From NCBI GenBank assembly GCA_021775525.1, contig JAJFHQ010000013.1, forward strand, positions 30,451 to 94,450: a stretch of 64,000 nucleotides of DNA. The letters are read 5' to 3'. The position numbers were made by a program, and so were the translations under genes. The first letter of the stretch is position 1, and every line of letters starts with the position of its first letter. Under the pieces are notes generated by a model. The model saw only the letters and a list, made by a program, of their open reading frames with translations. It ran no database searches and was not told the origin of the DNA. Source of the stretch: Hyphomicrobiales bacterium (GTDB lineage: Bacteria; Pseudomonadota; Alphaproteobacteria; Rhizobiales; Methyloligellaceae). Positions 9,069-18,401 of this stretch are shown one piece after another.

Positions 9069-9662
9069 ATGTTTACGGGTCTCATCACAGATATCGGGCA
9101 AGTCCACGCCAGCAATAGCGGCAAAATTGATATCGCTTGCGGATTTGAGCTGGGCGAGAGCGATATTGGTGCGTCCATTGCCTGCGACGGGTGCTGTCTG
9201 ACCGTGACAAAAGCTGTGGCTTGCACGGATGGCTTCAAATCGATTTTCAGTGTTGACGTGTCCAACGAAACTTTGGCGCATACGACGCTTGGATCCTGGG
9301 TGAGGGGTAAAAAGATCAACCTGGAACGCTCACTCACACCCTCCAGTGAACTAGGCGGACATATTGTCACCGGTCATATAGATGCTGTGGCGCGCATTGT
9401 TGAGAGTGGTCAAGATGGCGATTCTGTTCGTTTCACAATCGAAGTGAATGAGAGGCTGAAGCGCTTTATTGCACCCAAGGGTTCTGTTGCTCTGAATGGC
9501 GTATCTCTTACCGTAAACGAGGTTGAAAATACTCACTTCGGCATTTCACTCATTCCGCATACCCTTTCAGCCACGACTTGGGGGCAACTTGATGCGGGTG
9601 ATGAGATCAATCTGGAAGTAGACCTGCTTGCCCGGTATGTGGCAAGGATCACTGAAGCGTAA
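9069..9662 (+). CDS. ribE: riboflavin synthase, alpha subunit
   Basis: A 197-residue protein made of two similar lumazine-binding barrels, starting with the invariant MFTGLITDIG. SIACDGCCLTV in the first half and SVALNGVSLTVN in the second are the matching repeat motifs, and LGGHIVTGHIDAVA is the inter-repeat signature. It dismutates two 6,7-dimethyl-8-ribityllumazine molecules to riboflavin. It starts 6 bases after ribD. Confidence 0.96.
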   Translation: MFTGLITDIGQVHASNSGKIDIACGFELGESDIGASIACDGCCLTVTKAVACTDGFKSIFSVDVSNETLAHTTLGSWVRGKKINLERSLTPSSELGGHIVTGHIDAVARIVESGQDGDSVRFTIEVNERLKRFIAPKGSVALNGVSLTVNEVENTHFGISLIPHTLSATTWGQLDAGDEINLEVDLLARYVARITEA

Positions 9663-9683
9663 GATCAGAAGGAACGCCAGCTG

Positions 9684-10826
9684 GTGAGCATTGCCGAACA
9701 GGATCAGGATACGAGCTTCCTCTCTCCCATCGAAGAGGTGCTTGAAGATGCCAGAAATGGGCGGATGTTCGTGCTCGTGGATGCCGAAGATCGGGAAAAT
9801 GAAGGCGATCTCGTTATCCCGGCACAAATGGCGACACCCGACGCCATCAATTTCATGGCGAAATATGGCCGCGGACTTATCTGCCTGACACTCACCGCTG
9901 AAAGGGCCGCACAGCTCAATCTCGATTTGATGACGCGGCATAATGAAGCTCGCCATCAAACGGCCTTCACGGTCTCCATTGAGGCTCGTGAGGGAGTTTC
10001 AACCGGGATTTCCGCCCATGACCGCGCGCGCACCATATCTGTCGCCATAGACCCCACACGTGGCCCTGATGATATTGCGACTCCGGGTCATGTGTTCCCG
10101 TTAATTGCACGTGAAGGCGGTGTGCTGATGCGGGCAGGACACACGGAAGCAGCTGTTGATATTGCCCGGCTGTCCGGATTGTCCCCTTCTGGTGTTATTT
10201 GTGAGATCATGAATGACGACGGGACCATGGCCCGGATGCCGGATCTCATCGCATTCGCACAGCATCACGCGCTCAAGGTGGCAGCGATTGCTGATCTGAT
10301 CGCTTATCGCCGCAAGCATGATAGCATCGTGCGTTGTGTTGCTGAACGCGATGTGACCAGCGCCCATGGGGGCAGCTTCGGTATGAGGGTTTACCGCACA
10401 ACGGTCGAGCCCACAGAAGAACATATTGCGTTGGTCAAGGGCGACATATCCAAAGGCGGACCTGTGCTCGTTCGGGTTCATGCCTGCAATACACTTTCTG
10501 ATATTGCCGGAATTGATAATGAGGAACATCAAAGTTCCCTGGTCCACAAGGCGATGAAATTAATCGAGGAAGAGGGCCGCGGAGTTCTCGTGCTGATCCG
10601 TGATGTGTGGCCACGCGCAGTCTCTGATGCGCTCGATCAGGATAAGCGGGAACACCCAAGTCCAGATGACGGGCAGGACCGGATTCTTGAAATTGGGGTT
10701 GGCTCACAAATCCTACACGATCTGGGAGTGCGCGATATGGTTTTGCTCAGCAATTCTCCGCAGCGCAAGGTGGTCGGGCTTGAAGGCTACGGTTTGGAAA
10801 TTACCGATTACCGCAGGTTTGAGTAG
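9684..10826 (+). CDS. ribB: 3,4-dihydroxy-2-butanone-4-phosphate synthase fused to a degenerate GTP cyclohydrolase II domain (RibBX type)
   Basis: A 380-residue protein starting at GTG. Residues about 10-210 are an intact RibB domain with DAEDRENEGDLV, TGISAHDRA.T, GHVFPL and the HTEAAVDIARL motif; it makes the four-carbon unit of riboflavin from ribulose 5-phosphate. The C-terminal half aligns with RibA, but the zinc-binding GDxLGSxRCDCG motif is replaced by NTLSDIAGIDN near residue 270, so cyclohydrolase activity is not expected. Such RibBX proteins are known in Proteobacteria. A separate ribA would be needed elsewhere in the genome. Confidence 0.9.
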   Translation: MSIAEQDQDTSFLSPIEEVLEDARNGRMFVLVDAEDRENEGDLVIPAQMATPDAINFMAKYGRGLICLTLTAERAAQLNLDLMTRHNEARHQTAFTVSIEAREGVSTGISAHDRARTISVAIDPTRGPDDIATPGHVFPLIAREGGVLMRAGHTEAAVDIARLSGLSPSGVICEIMNDDGTMARMPDLIAFAQHHALKVAAIADLIAYRRKHDSIVRCVAERDVTSAHGGSFGMRVYRTTVEPTEEHIALVKGDISKGGPVLVRVHACNTLSDIAGIDNEEHQSSLVHKAMKLIEEEGRGVLVLIRDVWPRAVSDALDQDKREHPSPDDGQDRILEIGVGSQILHDLGVRDMVLLSNSPQRKVVGLEGYGLEITDYRRFE

Positions 10827-10834
10827 GGGGCTAG

Positions 10835-11302
10835 ATGGTCAAACACGCCCCATCTGTGCTGATTGTCGAAGCACGTTTTTATGATGATATCGCCAACGAG
10901 CTGGTGCGCGGTGCAACCGAGGAGTTGCGGGAACGCGGCATTGCATTTGAGCGCGTTGCAGTATCCGGAGCATTGGAAATTCCGGTTGCTCTAAGTGCGG
11001 CGATAGCGGCAAAGATTGTTGCCAAGGAGGGTCGGCATCATGGTTGCGTGGCGCTTGGCTGCGTCATCCGTGGTGAAACCTCCCACTATGATATTGTCGC
11101 AAATGAATCCGCTCGAGCATTGCTTGATATCGGCGTGAGCCACGCCACACCCATCGGCAACGGGATTCTTACCGTGGACACTCGCGACCAAGCCTGGGCG
11201 CGCGCCAGTGTAGATGGCAAGAACAAGGGGGCTGTTGCAGCCGCCGCATGCGCAGACCTGATGACTTTGGCTGCTGAGTTCGAGCGAAAGTCAGTCCTTT
11301 GA
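10835..11302 (+). CDS. ribH: 6,7-dimethyl-8-ribityllumazine synthase
   Basis: A 155-residue protein with the lumazine synthase signatures VSGALEIPVALSAAI, CVALGCVIRGETSHYDIVAN and the GILTVDT strand. It joins the ribityl-pyrimidine and the four-carbon phosphate to the lumazine that RibE uses, and usually assembles into rings or capsids. A strong AGGGGG site lies upstream and the gap to ribBX is 8 bases. Its stop codon overlaps the TTG start of nusB. Confidence 0.96.
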   Translation: MVKHAPSVLIVEARFYDDIANELVRGATEELRERGIAFERVAVSGALEIPVALSAAIAAKIVAKEGRHHGCVALGCVIRGETSHYDIVANESARALLDIGVSHATPIGNGILTVDTRDQAWARASVDGKNKGAVAAAACADLMTLAAEFERKSVL

Positions 11303-11811
11303 GCAATCACGGCACCGATAATGCCAGACCTACCAAAAAACCTCGCTCCGCATCCAGAACAGCGGCGCGCCTTGCCGCCGTACAGGCGCTTTACCAAATG
11401 GACATGGCAGGAACTGACGCCAACCAGGTCGTTCGAGAATTTTTGGAACATCGACTGGCCGACGTAGCCGAAAATGTCGGCGCAGATGAAACTGATGAGG
11501 GCTACTTTCGTGACATCGTTCTTGGCGTGGTCAAGGAGCAAAGCGCCGTGGACCCGGTTCTCGATGCGCATTTGGCTGAAGGCTGGCGCCTGTCTCGCAT
11601 AGATAGCATTCTGCGCGCTATCCTGCGCTCGGCGGCTTACGAGCTTGCTTTGTGCGAAGACGTGCCGGCCAAGGTCATCATCAATGAATATGTCGACATC
11701 GCGCATGCCTTTTTTGAAACTGAGGAACCGAAAGTCGTGAACGGCATTCTTGACCGGTTGGCCAAGGAGAGAAGGGCTATCGAATTCGAACAGGAAGGTG
11801 ATGACGCATAA
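11299..11811 (+). CDS. nusB: transcription antitermination factor NusB
   Basis: A 170-residue all-helical RNA-binding protein of the rRNA antitermination complex. Marks are RTAARLAAVQALYQMD near residue 25 and RLSRIDSILRAILRSAAYEL in the second half, followed by PAKVIINEYVDIA and F.NGILD. The TTG start overlaps the ribH stop (TTGA), implying translational coupling. The link of ribH, nusB and thiL is common in Proteobacteria. Confidence 0.95.
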   Translation: MSNHGTDNARPTKKPRSASRTAARLAAVQALYQMDMAGTDANQVVREFLEHRLADVAENVGADETDEGYFRDIVLGVVKEQSAVDPVLDAHLAEGWRLSRIDSILRAILRSAAYELALCEDVPAKVIINEYVDIAHAFFETEEPKVVNGILDRLAKERRAIEFEQEGDDA

Positions 11812-12796
11812 ATCATCACAAGGTGAAACTGGCATCATACAGCGCTATTTCGCTCCCCTGGCAGAACACACGCCGGGTGCTTTTGGCCTGAGTGATGATG
11901 CGGGCCTCATAGCGACCAAGGATGGTATGGAACTTGTCCTGACCGTGGATATGATCGTTGAAGATGTTCATTTTCTGCCAAACTCGGATCCCGGCGACAT
12001 TGCTTACAAGGCACTCTCAGTCAACGTGTCCGATTTGTGCGCCAAGGGCGCTGAAGCCTCGGTTTACTTGCTGTCCATCGCATTATCTGGCACGCCCGAT
12101 CCAAATTGGTTGAAGAAGTTGAGTGAGGGTTTCGCCGACGCTCAGACAGATTTTGACTGCACGCTTCTAGGCGGCGATACGGTGCACACAACTGGTCCTG
12201 TAACATTATCTGTCACGGCGGCAGGTTTCGTGCCCAAAGGACGCATGGTGCATCGCACAGGCGCCCGGGAGGGAGATCGTGTTTATGTAACCGGGACGAT
12301 TGGAGATGCGGCATTGGGTCTTGCATTTCTTCAGGGGGCGGGCGCAGAATTTTTGTCAGCTGAACAGGGTGAGCATCTCTCGGGGCGTCATAAGCGGCCC
12401 CAACCCTGTCTGAGGGCTATTCCAGTGGTCCGCGCTTACGCCAATGCAGCGATGGACATTTCAGATGGTCTGTTGGGTGATTTTGCCAAGCTTTGTGCCG
12501 CCTCCAAACTTGGTGGATTTATCAATTCGGCTGACGTGCCACTCTCAGATGCCGCAGCCCACTGGTTGGCGAAAGACCCCGACCGTCTGGGTGATATCGT
12601 CACGGGCGGGGATGATTATGAAGTGTTGATGTGTATCCCGGAGAAAAAAATACCTGCTTTTGAGCGTGATTGCGTTTCAGCGGGGCTGCAAATTTCATCT
12701 ATTGGATGTATAGCGTCCCGTAGCGAGGGCGTAAGAGCCCTGGATAACGAGGGTGATACCTTGGAATTCAAGCATCCAAGTTATGACCATTTCTAA
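11801..12796 (+). CDS. thiL: thiamine-monophosphate kinase
   Basis: A 331-residue enzyme of the PurM/ThiL fold that phosphorylates thiamine monophosphate to the active cofactor thiamine diphosphate. Visible marks are the early GETGIIQRYFAPL, LSDDAGLI, TVDMIVEDVHFLP, KALSVNVSDLCAKGA, LLGGDT and AMDISDGLLGD. ATG 11801 is chosen because GGAAGG lies just upstream; it overlaps the end of nusB by 11 bases. It ends the cofactor block and is followed by an MFS transporter. Confidence 0.95.
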   Translation: MTHKSSQGETGIIQRYFAPLAEHTPGAFGLSDDAGLIATKDGMELVLTVDMIVEDVHFLPNSDPGDIAYKALSVNVSDLCAKGAEASVYLLSIALSGTPDPNWLKKLSEGFADAQTDFDCTLLGGDTVHTTGPVTLSVTAAGFVPKGRMVHRTGAREGDRVYVTGTIGDAALGLAFLQGAGAEFLSAEQGEHLSGRHKRPQPCLRAIPVVRAYANAAMDISDGLLGDFAKLCAASKLGGFINSADVPLSDAAAHWLAKDPDRLGDIVTGGDDYEVLMCIPEKKIPAFERDCVSAGLQISSIGCIASRSEGVRALDNEGDTLEFKHPSYDHF

Positions 12797-12843
12797 CAAT
12801 TGATTGGCACTCCGGCATACCTGGCAGGCATTACCTCCGACCC

Positions 12844-14082
12844 ATGACGCGCGCGAATAGCATACACGCACAATTGACAAGCGATAACAGGCGCGCTCGG
12901 CGCAACACCCTGATCCTATCATTGGCGCAGGCGCTCTACATGATTGGCGGGGCCATACAGATCACACTGTCAGGTCTTGTCGGGCATCTCCTGGCAGACG
13001 ACAAGTCCTTCGCTACTTTTCCTATAACGGCATATGTTCTGGGCACGTTGATATCGACGATTCCCGCTTCAATGCTTATGCGTCGAGTAGGCCGCCGAGC
13101 AGGTTTCCAGATTGGAGCTATATGCGGATTGGCAAGTTCCAGCCTCGCAGCATATGCGATTTTCGAGCTTTCTTTCCCACTGTTCTGCTTGGCAATGCTT
13201 TTTTCCGGTGGGTATCAAGCTTTTGCTCAATATTACCGCTTTGCAGCGGCCGATACGGCCAGCGATGCATTTCGTCCTAAAGCCATTTCCTGGGTTCTGG
13301 CAGGGGGACTCATCGCGGCAGTCGCAGGCCCGCAAATTGTTATCTACACCAGGGATGCCTTTGCCCCTGTCCTATACGCCGGCAGTTTTATTGCCTCAGC
13401 CTGTGCCTCTCTCATTGCGCTTGGGATACTCTCGTTTGTGGACATTCCCAAGGCTCCCGTGGCGAGTGTGGATGGAACACCACCTCGGCCCCTGCGGGAA
13501 ATCCTCAAGCAAGTAAAACTGCGGATCGCCATTTTTACAGGCATGGTGAGTTATGCCTCGATGTCCTTCATGATGACCGCAACACCACTTGCTATGGTCG
13601 CCTGCAACCATTCAGTTGACTCGGCGGCATTGGCTATTCAGTGGCATGTACTGGCCATGTTCGCCCCGAGTTTCATAACCGGGCATCTCATTGCCCGTTT
13701 TGGGCGTGAGCGCATCGTGTTTGCAGGCCTCATTTTATTGGCCTGCGCCGGGTTGGTCGCAGCCACAGGGCTGAACCTCTGGCAATTCAATCTGGCCATG
13801 ATCCTTTTGGGGTTGGGGTGGAATTTTGGCTATATCGGCTCCACAACTATGGTGACGGACTGCCACCGCCCCGAGGAGCGAAACAAGGTTCAGGCAGTCA
13901 ATGAATTCATGGTGTTTGGTCTCGTTGCCCTGGCTACTTTCTCTTCAGGAAAGTTGCTCCATGACATGGGCTGGTTCGTTGTCGTCACGTCCTACCTTCC
14001 GCTGGTAGCTCTTGCTGCTGGTCTTGTTATTATGCTTTCGGTGCGCAGCGCCAATTGGGGTGCAGGAACAACTCGGCCATAA
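12844..14082 (+). CDS. MFS transporter
   Basis: A 412-residue protein with about twelve hydrophobic segments and the major facilitator loop motif MLMRRVGRRAGFQIGA between helices 2 and 3, echoed by HLIARFGRERIVFAG in the second half. It starts 47 bases after thiL, so cotranscription is possible. The substrate cannot be told. The central loop around residues 200-220 (PPRPLREILKQVKLR) is short and cytoplasmic. Confidence 0.85.
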   Translation: MTRANSIHAQLTSDNRRARRNTLILSLAQALYMIGGAIQITLSGLVGHLLADDKSFATFPITAYVLGTLISTIPASMLMRRVGRRAGFQIGAICGLASSSLAAYAIFELSFPLFCLAMLFSGGYQAFAQYYRFAAADTASDAFRPKAISWVLAGGLIAAVAGPQIVIYTRDAFAPVLYAGSFIASACASLIALGILSFVDIPKAPVASVDGTPPRPLREILKQVKLRIAIFTGMVSYASMSFMMTATPLAMVACNHSVDSAALAIQWHVLAMFAPSFITGHLIARFGRERIVFAGLILLACAGLVAATGLNLWQFNLAMILLGLGWNFGYIGSTTMVTDCHRPEERNKVQAVNEFMVFGLVALATFSSGKLLHDMGWFVVVTSYLPLVALAAGLVIMLSVRSANWGAGTTRP

Positions 14083-14284
14083 GGCATAATCCGAGTTATC
14101 CCGCTCAGACCAAAGTCGGGGCCTCAGATGTTGCGTTGCACAGTCATATTTGGCATGTTCCGCGCGGCTTCGGTCCTGACCGGGGACGGGGGAGCTAAAT
14201 TCGGTTTGCCAGTGCAAACCGACATGTCACTCCCGAACTCGTTCCACGGCTGATAAACCTATCCAGAAAACAGGGACGGTTATT

Positions 14285-16402
14285 ATGAACTCGGTTCTTT
14301 ACCTGATTATCGCCTGCGGCGTGCTGTCGATTGTCTATGCCGCCTGGGCAATTCAATCCGTTATGGCCGCTGATGCGGGCAACAAACGCATGCAGGAAAT
14401 TGCAGGCCATATACGAGAAGGCGCGCAGGCTTATCTCACACGTCAATATATGACCATTGCTATCGTGGGCGCCGTGGTCTTTGTGATTGCCTGGCTCCTC
14501 CTGTCAGCGCAGGCCGCAGTTGGCTTTGCCATCGGGGCAATCCTCTCAGGCGCCGCCGGCTTTATCGGCATGCTGGTATCTGTTCGCGCCAATGTGCGTA
14601 CAGCCCAGGCTGCAAGCAAATCACTCGGGGCCGGACTTGAAATTGCTTTCAAGTCAGGCGCAATCACCGGCTTGCTTGTAGCCGGTCTCGCATTGCTGGG
14701 TGTCGCGGTCTATTTCTGGGTGCTCACCGGTCCAATGGGTCAAAACCCTGAAGACAGGGCGGTTATTGATTCGCTTGTAGCACTTGGCTTCGGCGCATCC
14801 CTGATTTCAATTTTTGCCCGTCTCGGCGGCGGCATTTTCACAAAGGGCGCTGATGTTGGCGGTGATCTGGTCGGCAAGATCGAAGCAGGCATTCCTGAAG
14901 ATGATCCGCGCAACCCCGCCACGATCGCTGACAATGTTGGCGATAATGTCGGTGACTGTGCCGGCATGGCCGCTGATTTGTTTGAGACCTATGCGGTGAC
15001 CATCGTCGCCACAATGGTTCTGGCATCAATATTCTTTGATGGTGCAACTGCACAAACCCTGATGTTGCTACCTATGTTAATCGGCGCGAGTTGTGTCGTG
15101 ACCTCGATCATCGGCACTTTCTTCGTCAAGCTTGGTGCCAGCAACTCGATCATGGGTGCGTTGTACAAGGGCTTTATCGCCACCGCTGTGCTTTCTGCGG
15201 TTGCCCTGGCGGTCATTGTCTGGGGATGGCTTGGCGCTGATACGGCCTTTCAGGTTGGTGACAAGACATTCACCGGAACGAACCTGTTTTATTGTGGCAT
15301 CGTCGGGCTGCTGGTCACCGGGCTTATTATCTGGATAACGGAATATTACACCGGGACCGAATACCGCCCGGTAAAATCCATTGCCCTGGCATCCGAAACC
15401 GGACACGGCACCAACGTCATTCAGGGACTTGCGATTTCGCTTGAATCGACGGCTATTCCGGCATTGATCATCATTGGCGGGATTATCGTCACCAATTCCC
15501 TGGCTGGTTTGTTCGGGATTGCGATTGCCGTCACCACAATGTTGGCTTTGGCCGGGGTGGTTGTGGCGCTTGATGCGTTTGGTCCTGTTACGGATAATGC
15601 TGGCGGCATTGCCGAAATGGCAAAATTGCCTGAGGAAGTCCGCAACACTACGGATGCGCTGGACGCGGTGGGCAACACGACCAAGGCCGTAACCAAGGGT
15701 TATGCCATTGGGTCAGCCGGTCTTGGCGCCCTGGTGCTGTTCGCCGCTTACACGGAGGATCTCAAATTCTTTGCCGCGCAGGCAGAGCCGGGGTCATTCT
15801 TCCATGGCGTCAGTGTCGATTTCTCGCTTACCAATCCTTACGTCGTTGTTGGCTTGCTGTTCGGCGGTTTGTTGCCATTCCTTTTTGGCGGCATTGCCAT
15901 GACGGCTGTAGGCAGGGCCGCGAGCGCGGTGGTGGAGGAAGTCCGGCGCCAGTTCAAGGAAAAGCCCGGCATCATGAAGGGCACGGACAAACCTGATTAT
16001 GGCCGGGCAGTGGATATGCTGACCAAGGCTGCCATCAGGGAGATGATCGTTCCATCGATGCTGCCTGTGTTGTCGCCTGTTGTCTGCTTCTACGCTATTT
16101 ACTGGATCACCTCGTCAAAGGCGGACGCCTTTGCTGCTCTCGGCGCCATGCTTCTGGGTGTTATCGTGACAGGATTGTTCGTCGCGGTGTCAATGACAGC
16201 GGGTGGCGGCGCTTGGGACAATGCCAAGAAGCTCATTGAAGATGGTCATCATGGTGGCAAGGGCTCTGAAGCCCACAAGGCTGCTATTACCGGTGACACG
16301 GTAGGAGATCCTTACAAGGATACCGCCGGTCCGGCCGTCAACCCGATGATCAAGATTACCAACATCGTGGCATTGCTGCTGTTGGCGATACTGGCGCACT
16401 AG
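14285..16402 (+). CDS. hppA: membrane-bound proton-translocating pyrophosphatase, K+-insensitive type
   Basis: A 705-residue inner-membrane pump that couples pyrophosphate hydrolysis to proton export. It has about 16 hydrophobic helices. The pyrophosphate site is seen in [16 protein letters not shown] and [19 protein letters not shown] near residues 195-225, and again in [16 protein letters not shown] and [15 protein letters not shown]. The lysine in [10 protein letters not shown] (near residue 460) marks the potassium-independent subfamily, which has alanine there in K+-dependent pumps. An intrinsic terminator follows. Confidence 0.96.
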   Translation: MNSVLYLIIACGVLSIVYAAWAIQSVMAADAGNKRMQEIAGHIREGAQAYLTRQYMTIAIVGAVVFVIAWLLLSAQAAVGFAIGAILSGAAGFIGMLVSVRANVRTAQAASKSLGAGLEIAFKSGAITGLLVAGLALLGVAVYFWVLTGPMGQNPEDRAVIDSLVALGFGASLISIFARLGGGIFTKGADVGGDLVGKIEAGIPEDDPRNPATIADNVGDNVGDCAGMAADLFETYAVTIVATMVLASIFFDGATAQTLMLLPMLIGASCVVTSIIGTFFVKLGASNSIMGALYKGFIATAVLSAVALAVIVWGWLGADTAFQVGDKTFTGTNLFYCGIVGLLVTGLIIWITEYYTGTEYRPVKSIALASETGHGTNVIQGLAISLESTAIPALIIIGGIIVTNSLAGLFGIAIAVTTMLALAGVVVALDAFGPVTDNAGGIAEMAKLPEEVRNTTDALDAVGNTTKAVTKGYAIGSAGLGALVLFAAYTEDLKFFAAQAEPGSFFHGVSVDFSLTNPYVVVGLLFGGLLPFLFGGIAMTAVGRAASAVVEEVRRQFKEKPGIMKGTDKPDYGRAVDMLTKAAIREMIVPSMLPVLSPVVCFYAIYWITSSKADAFAALGAMLLGVIVTGLFVAVSMTAGGGAWDNAKKLIEDGHHGGKGSEAHKAAITGDTVGDPYKDTAGPAVNPMIKITNIVALLLLAILAH

Positions 16403-16424
16403 TTGGATGTAATTATGCGATACT

Positions 16425-16458
16425 TGGAGGGCTCCGCTGATTGTGGGGCCCTTTTTTC
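16425..16458 (+). terminator. intrinsic terminator after hppA
   Basis: GGGCTCC pairs with GGGGCCC (with one G-U pair or slip) across a short loop and is followed by TTTTTT, 25 bases after the hppA stop. Confidence 0.75.
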
Positions 16459-16521
16459 TTGTCGGCATATGATCTGATAGAATCAGGCGCCAGGGCAAGA
16501 AACGGCCACATGCCAGAGCGG

Positions 16522-17013
16522 CTATTGCTGTAGCAGTGACCGGCGGTTTGTGATGTTGCCAAACAGCTGTTCGAGTGCGGTCAATTTCTTGCCGTATGTG
16601 GGGGTTTCTCCATCGATAAAGTCGATGACCTTACCGTCCTTGAGGCCATAATGGCCAACCTGGTTCACTGTTTGCTGCTGGTTAAAATAAACTGCCACAA
16701 CTTTTCGGTCGACCACCTTGGGCCGCCCCATGGGCAAGGTCTTGCGTATGCTGGAAATATAATAGAACACATCTCCGTCAAGGGTACCCTTTGTGTCCGG
16801 CGTGCCAAGCGTCAGGCGCACCTGGTCCTGCGACATGCCGGGTTGTATCTGCTGCAAATTAACGTCCGTGAACAAATGCCCATGCCGGTCGACCTGGCCT
16901 GCACATCCGATGAGCAATAATCCTGCAACACATAAAATCATGGACACAGGAGCCAGCGGGCTCTTTTTCCCGACTATCTGCTTTTCGCTGGTATGGTCAG
17001 TGCCGTTCATCAA
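16522..17013 (-). CDS. bamE: BamE/OmlA-like outer-membrane assembly lipoprotein
   Basis: A 163-residue protein. A basic N-terminus and hydrophobic stretch end in LLLIGC, a lipobox with cysteine near residue 38. The mature part carries the SmpA/OmlA fold mark IQPGMSQDQVRLTLGTPD and a YYISS strand, as in the BamE subunit that supports outer-membrane protein insertion by BamA. It lies divergent from the cytochrome chaperone gene, an order common in Hyphomicrobiales. The C-terminal FGNITNRRSLL extension is typical of alphaproteobacterial members. Confidence 0.88.
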   Translation of the reverse strand: MMNGTDHTSEKQIVGKKSPLAPVSMILCVAGLLLIGCAGQVDRHGHLFTDVNLQQIQPGMSQDQVRLTLGTPDTKGTLDGDVFYYISSIRKTLPMGRPKVVDRKVVAVYFNQQQTVNQVGHYGLKDGKVIDFIDGETPTYGKKLTALEQLFGNITNRRSLLQQ

Positions 17014-17149
17014 TCAGTCCGGTTTCCTGCTGGGTCCTGTTCAGATTATATTCGCTGGTTCTTTTCTGCGATAATCCAACCTATAACGCGCTTTCAGGGC
17101 TTGGCACACCGTTTGTCAGAGCTTGAGTTAAGGAAACTTATTTTCACCA

Positions 17150-17686
17150 ATGCTGACATGGTTTACCAGCCGCGCTGAACGCAACGTGAATGCGCACAAT
17201 CTTTATGGCTCCATTGTGACGTTGTCACGCTCGCCTGCCATCTATGACGTATTAAAAGTGCCCGATACGGTGGAAGGCCGGTTTGAAATCATGATTCTTC
17301 ACATATTTGCCTGCCTTGAGCGAATGAACGGTGAGGAGCCGGCACTGGCACAGAATATCGTAAATATATTTTTTGCTGATATGGATACGACTTCACGGGA
17401 GCTTGGCGTGGGAGATATGGTGGTACCCAAAAAAATGCGCGCACTAGCTTCAATATTCGAGGCAAGAATGTCGGAGTATCATGCGGCAGTTGCAGCTTCA
17501 AATAAGAACACCCTTTCAGACATGCTGTTGAGCGATATATACGGTGGCGAGGAAGGGGCACCAAAAAACGCTAAAGAGCTGGGCCGGTATATGAGGAAAC
17601 TTCGTCAAAACCTGGCTAAAAAGCCGATCAGCGATCTTGTTGCCGGGAAAATTCCAGCGCCAGAGATTGTTGGAAAAAATAAATGA
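17150..17686 (+). CDS. ubiquinol-cytochrome c chaperone family protein (CBP3-like)
   Basis: A 178-residue protein with the CBP3 family segments LYGSIVTLSRSPAIYD, GRFEIMILHIFACLERM and FADMDTTSRELGVGDMVVPKKM. Mitochondrial relatives help assemble cytochrome b of the bc1 complex; the bacterial role is inferred from them. It starts from ATG 17150 and its stop overlaps the ATG of the DUF177 gene by 4 bases, so the two are coupled. Confidence 0.88.
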   Translation: MLTWFTSRAERNVNAHNLYGSIVTLSRSPAIYDVLKVPDTVEGRFEIMILHIFACLERMNGEEPALAQNIVNIFFADMDTTSRELGVGDMVVPKKMRALASIFEARMSEYHAAVAASNKNTLSDMLLSDIYGGEEGAPKNAKELGRYMRKLRQNLAKKPISDLVAGKIPAPEIVGKNK

Positions 17687-18261
17687 GCATGACATCCGGC
17701 GAGGCGAACAAAATTGGTATCTGTTCGCGCATTTTCAAAACCGATGAGATTCCCGCCAAAGCCATTTCCGAGCGCCTTGAGGCGAACGCCGAAGAGCGGG
17801 CTGCAATTGCAAAGGCCCTCGATCTTCTCAGCCTCGATTCACTGTGCATGGACTTCAAACTTCACCGCAGTGGGAGGGCCCGTTTTAAATTCGAGGGCCA
17901 ATTGTTTGCTGTCGCAACGCAGAGCTGCGTCGTCACGCTTGAACCCATCGAGTGTGAAATTGACGAACGCATCAGTATGGAATTCTGGCCTCCTGAAGAT
18001 GTTAAGCGCCTTGAAAATGAAGCGGATGAAGAGGGTATGGAAGTGCCCCTGGATGGCCCTGAACCGATTCAGGAGGGGCAAATAGATGTCGGGCATCTTG
18101 CATACGAACACTTTGCCGCCGCTCTGGAGCCTTATCCACGTCGGCCGGGTGCCAGTTTTGATTGGGAGGACCCGAGAATTGGCAAATCTTCACAGGACAA
18201 CGATAAACCCTTTGCTGAACTGGCACGCCTGAAGAATCTGAAAGGTGCGAACTCAAACTAG
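17683..18261 (+). CDS. DUF177 domain protein (YceD family)
   Basis: A 192-residue protein. The core SCVVTLEPIECEIDERISMEFWP near residue 85-110 and the acidic stretch that follows are typical of the YceD/DUF177 family, whose members in plants and bacteria act in 23S rRNA or ribosome maturation. In many bacteria it precedes rpmF (ribosomal protein L32) and plsX; here plsX follows 140 bases later and rpmF is absent. ATG 17683 overlaps the upstream stop by 4 bases. Confidence 0.88.
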   Translation: MSMTSGEANKIGICSRIFKTDEIPAKAISERLEANAEERAAIAKALDLLSLDSLCMDFKLHRSGRARFKFEGQLFAVATQSCVVTLEPIECEIDERISMEFWPPEDVKRLENEADEEGMEVPLDGPEPIQEGQIDVGHLAYEHFAAALEPYPRRPGASFDWEDPRIGKSSQDNDKPFAELARLKNLKGANSN

Positions 18262-18401
18262 ATTGCATTGGTGATTTCAGCGATTTGCAGTTGTTTCACT
18301 AGAACAATCCGGTATTTTCATAAAGTCTTCAATGCGCAAGGGGGGTGTGGCAGCGCGAGGTCCACGCGTTTAACCGCTTGCCCAAAAACCTGATTGTGCA
18401 G

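Noticed and set aside
11086..11838. Long open frame of 250 codons on the minus strand across ribH and nusB
   Set aside because: It lies wholly antisense to two well-conserved genes, has no family features and no ribosome-binding site. It is a by-product of codon bias.
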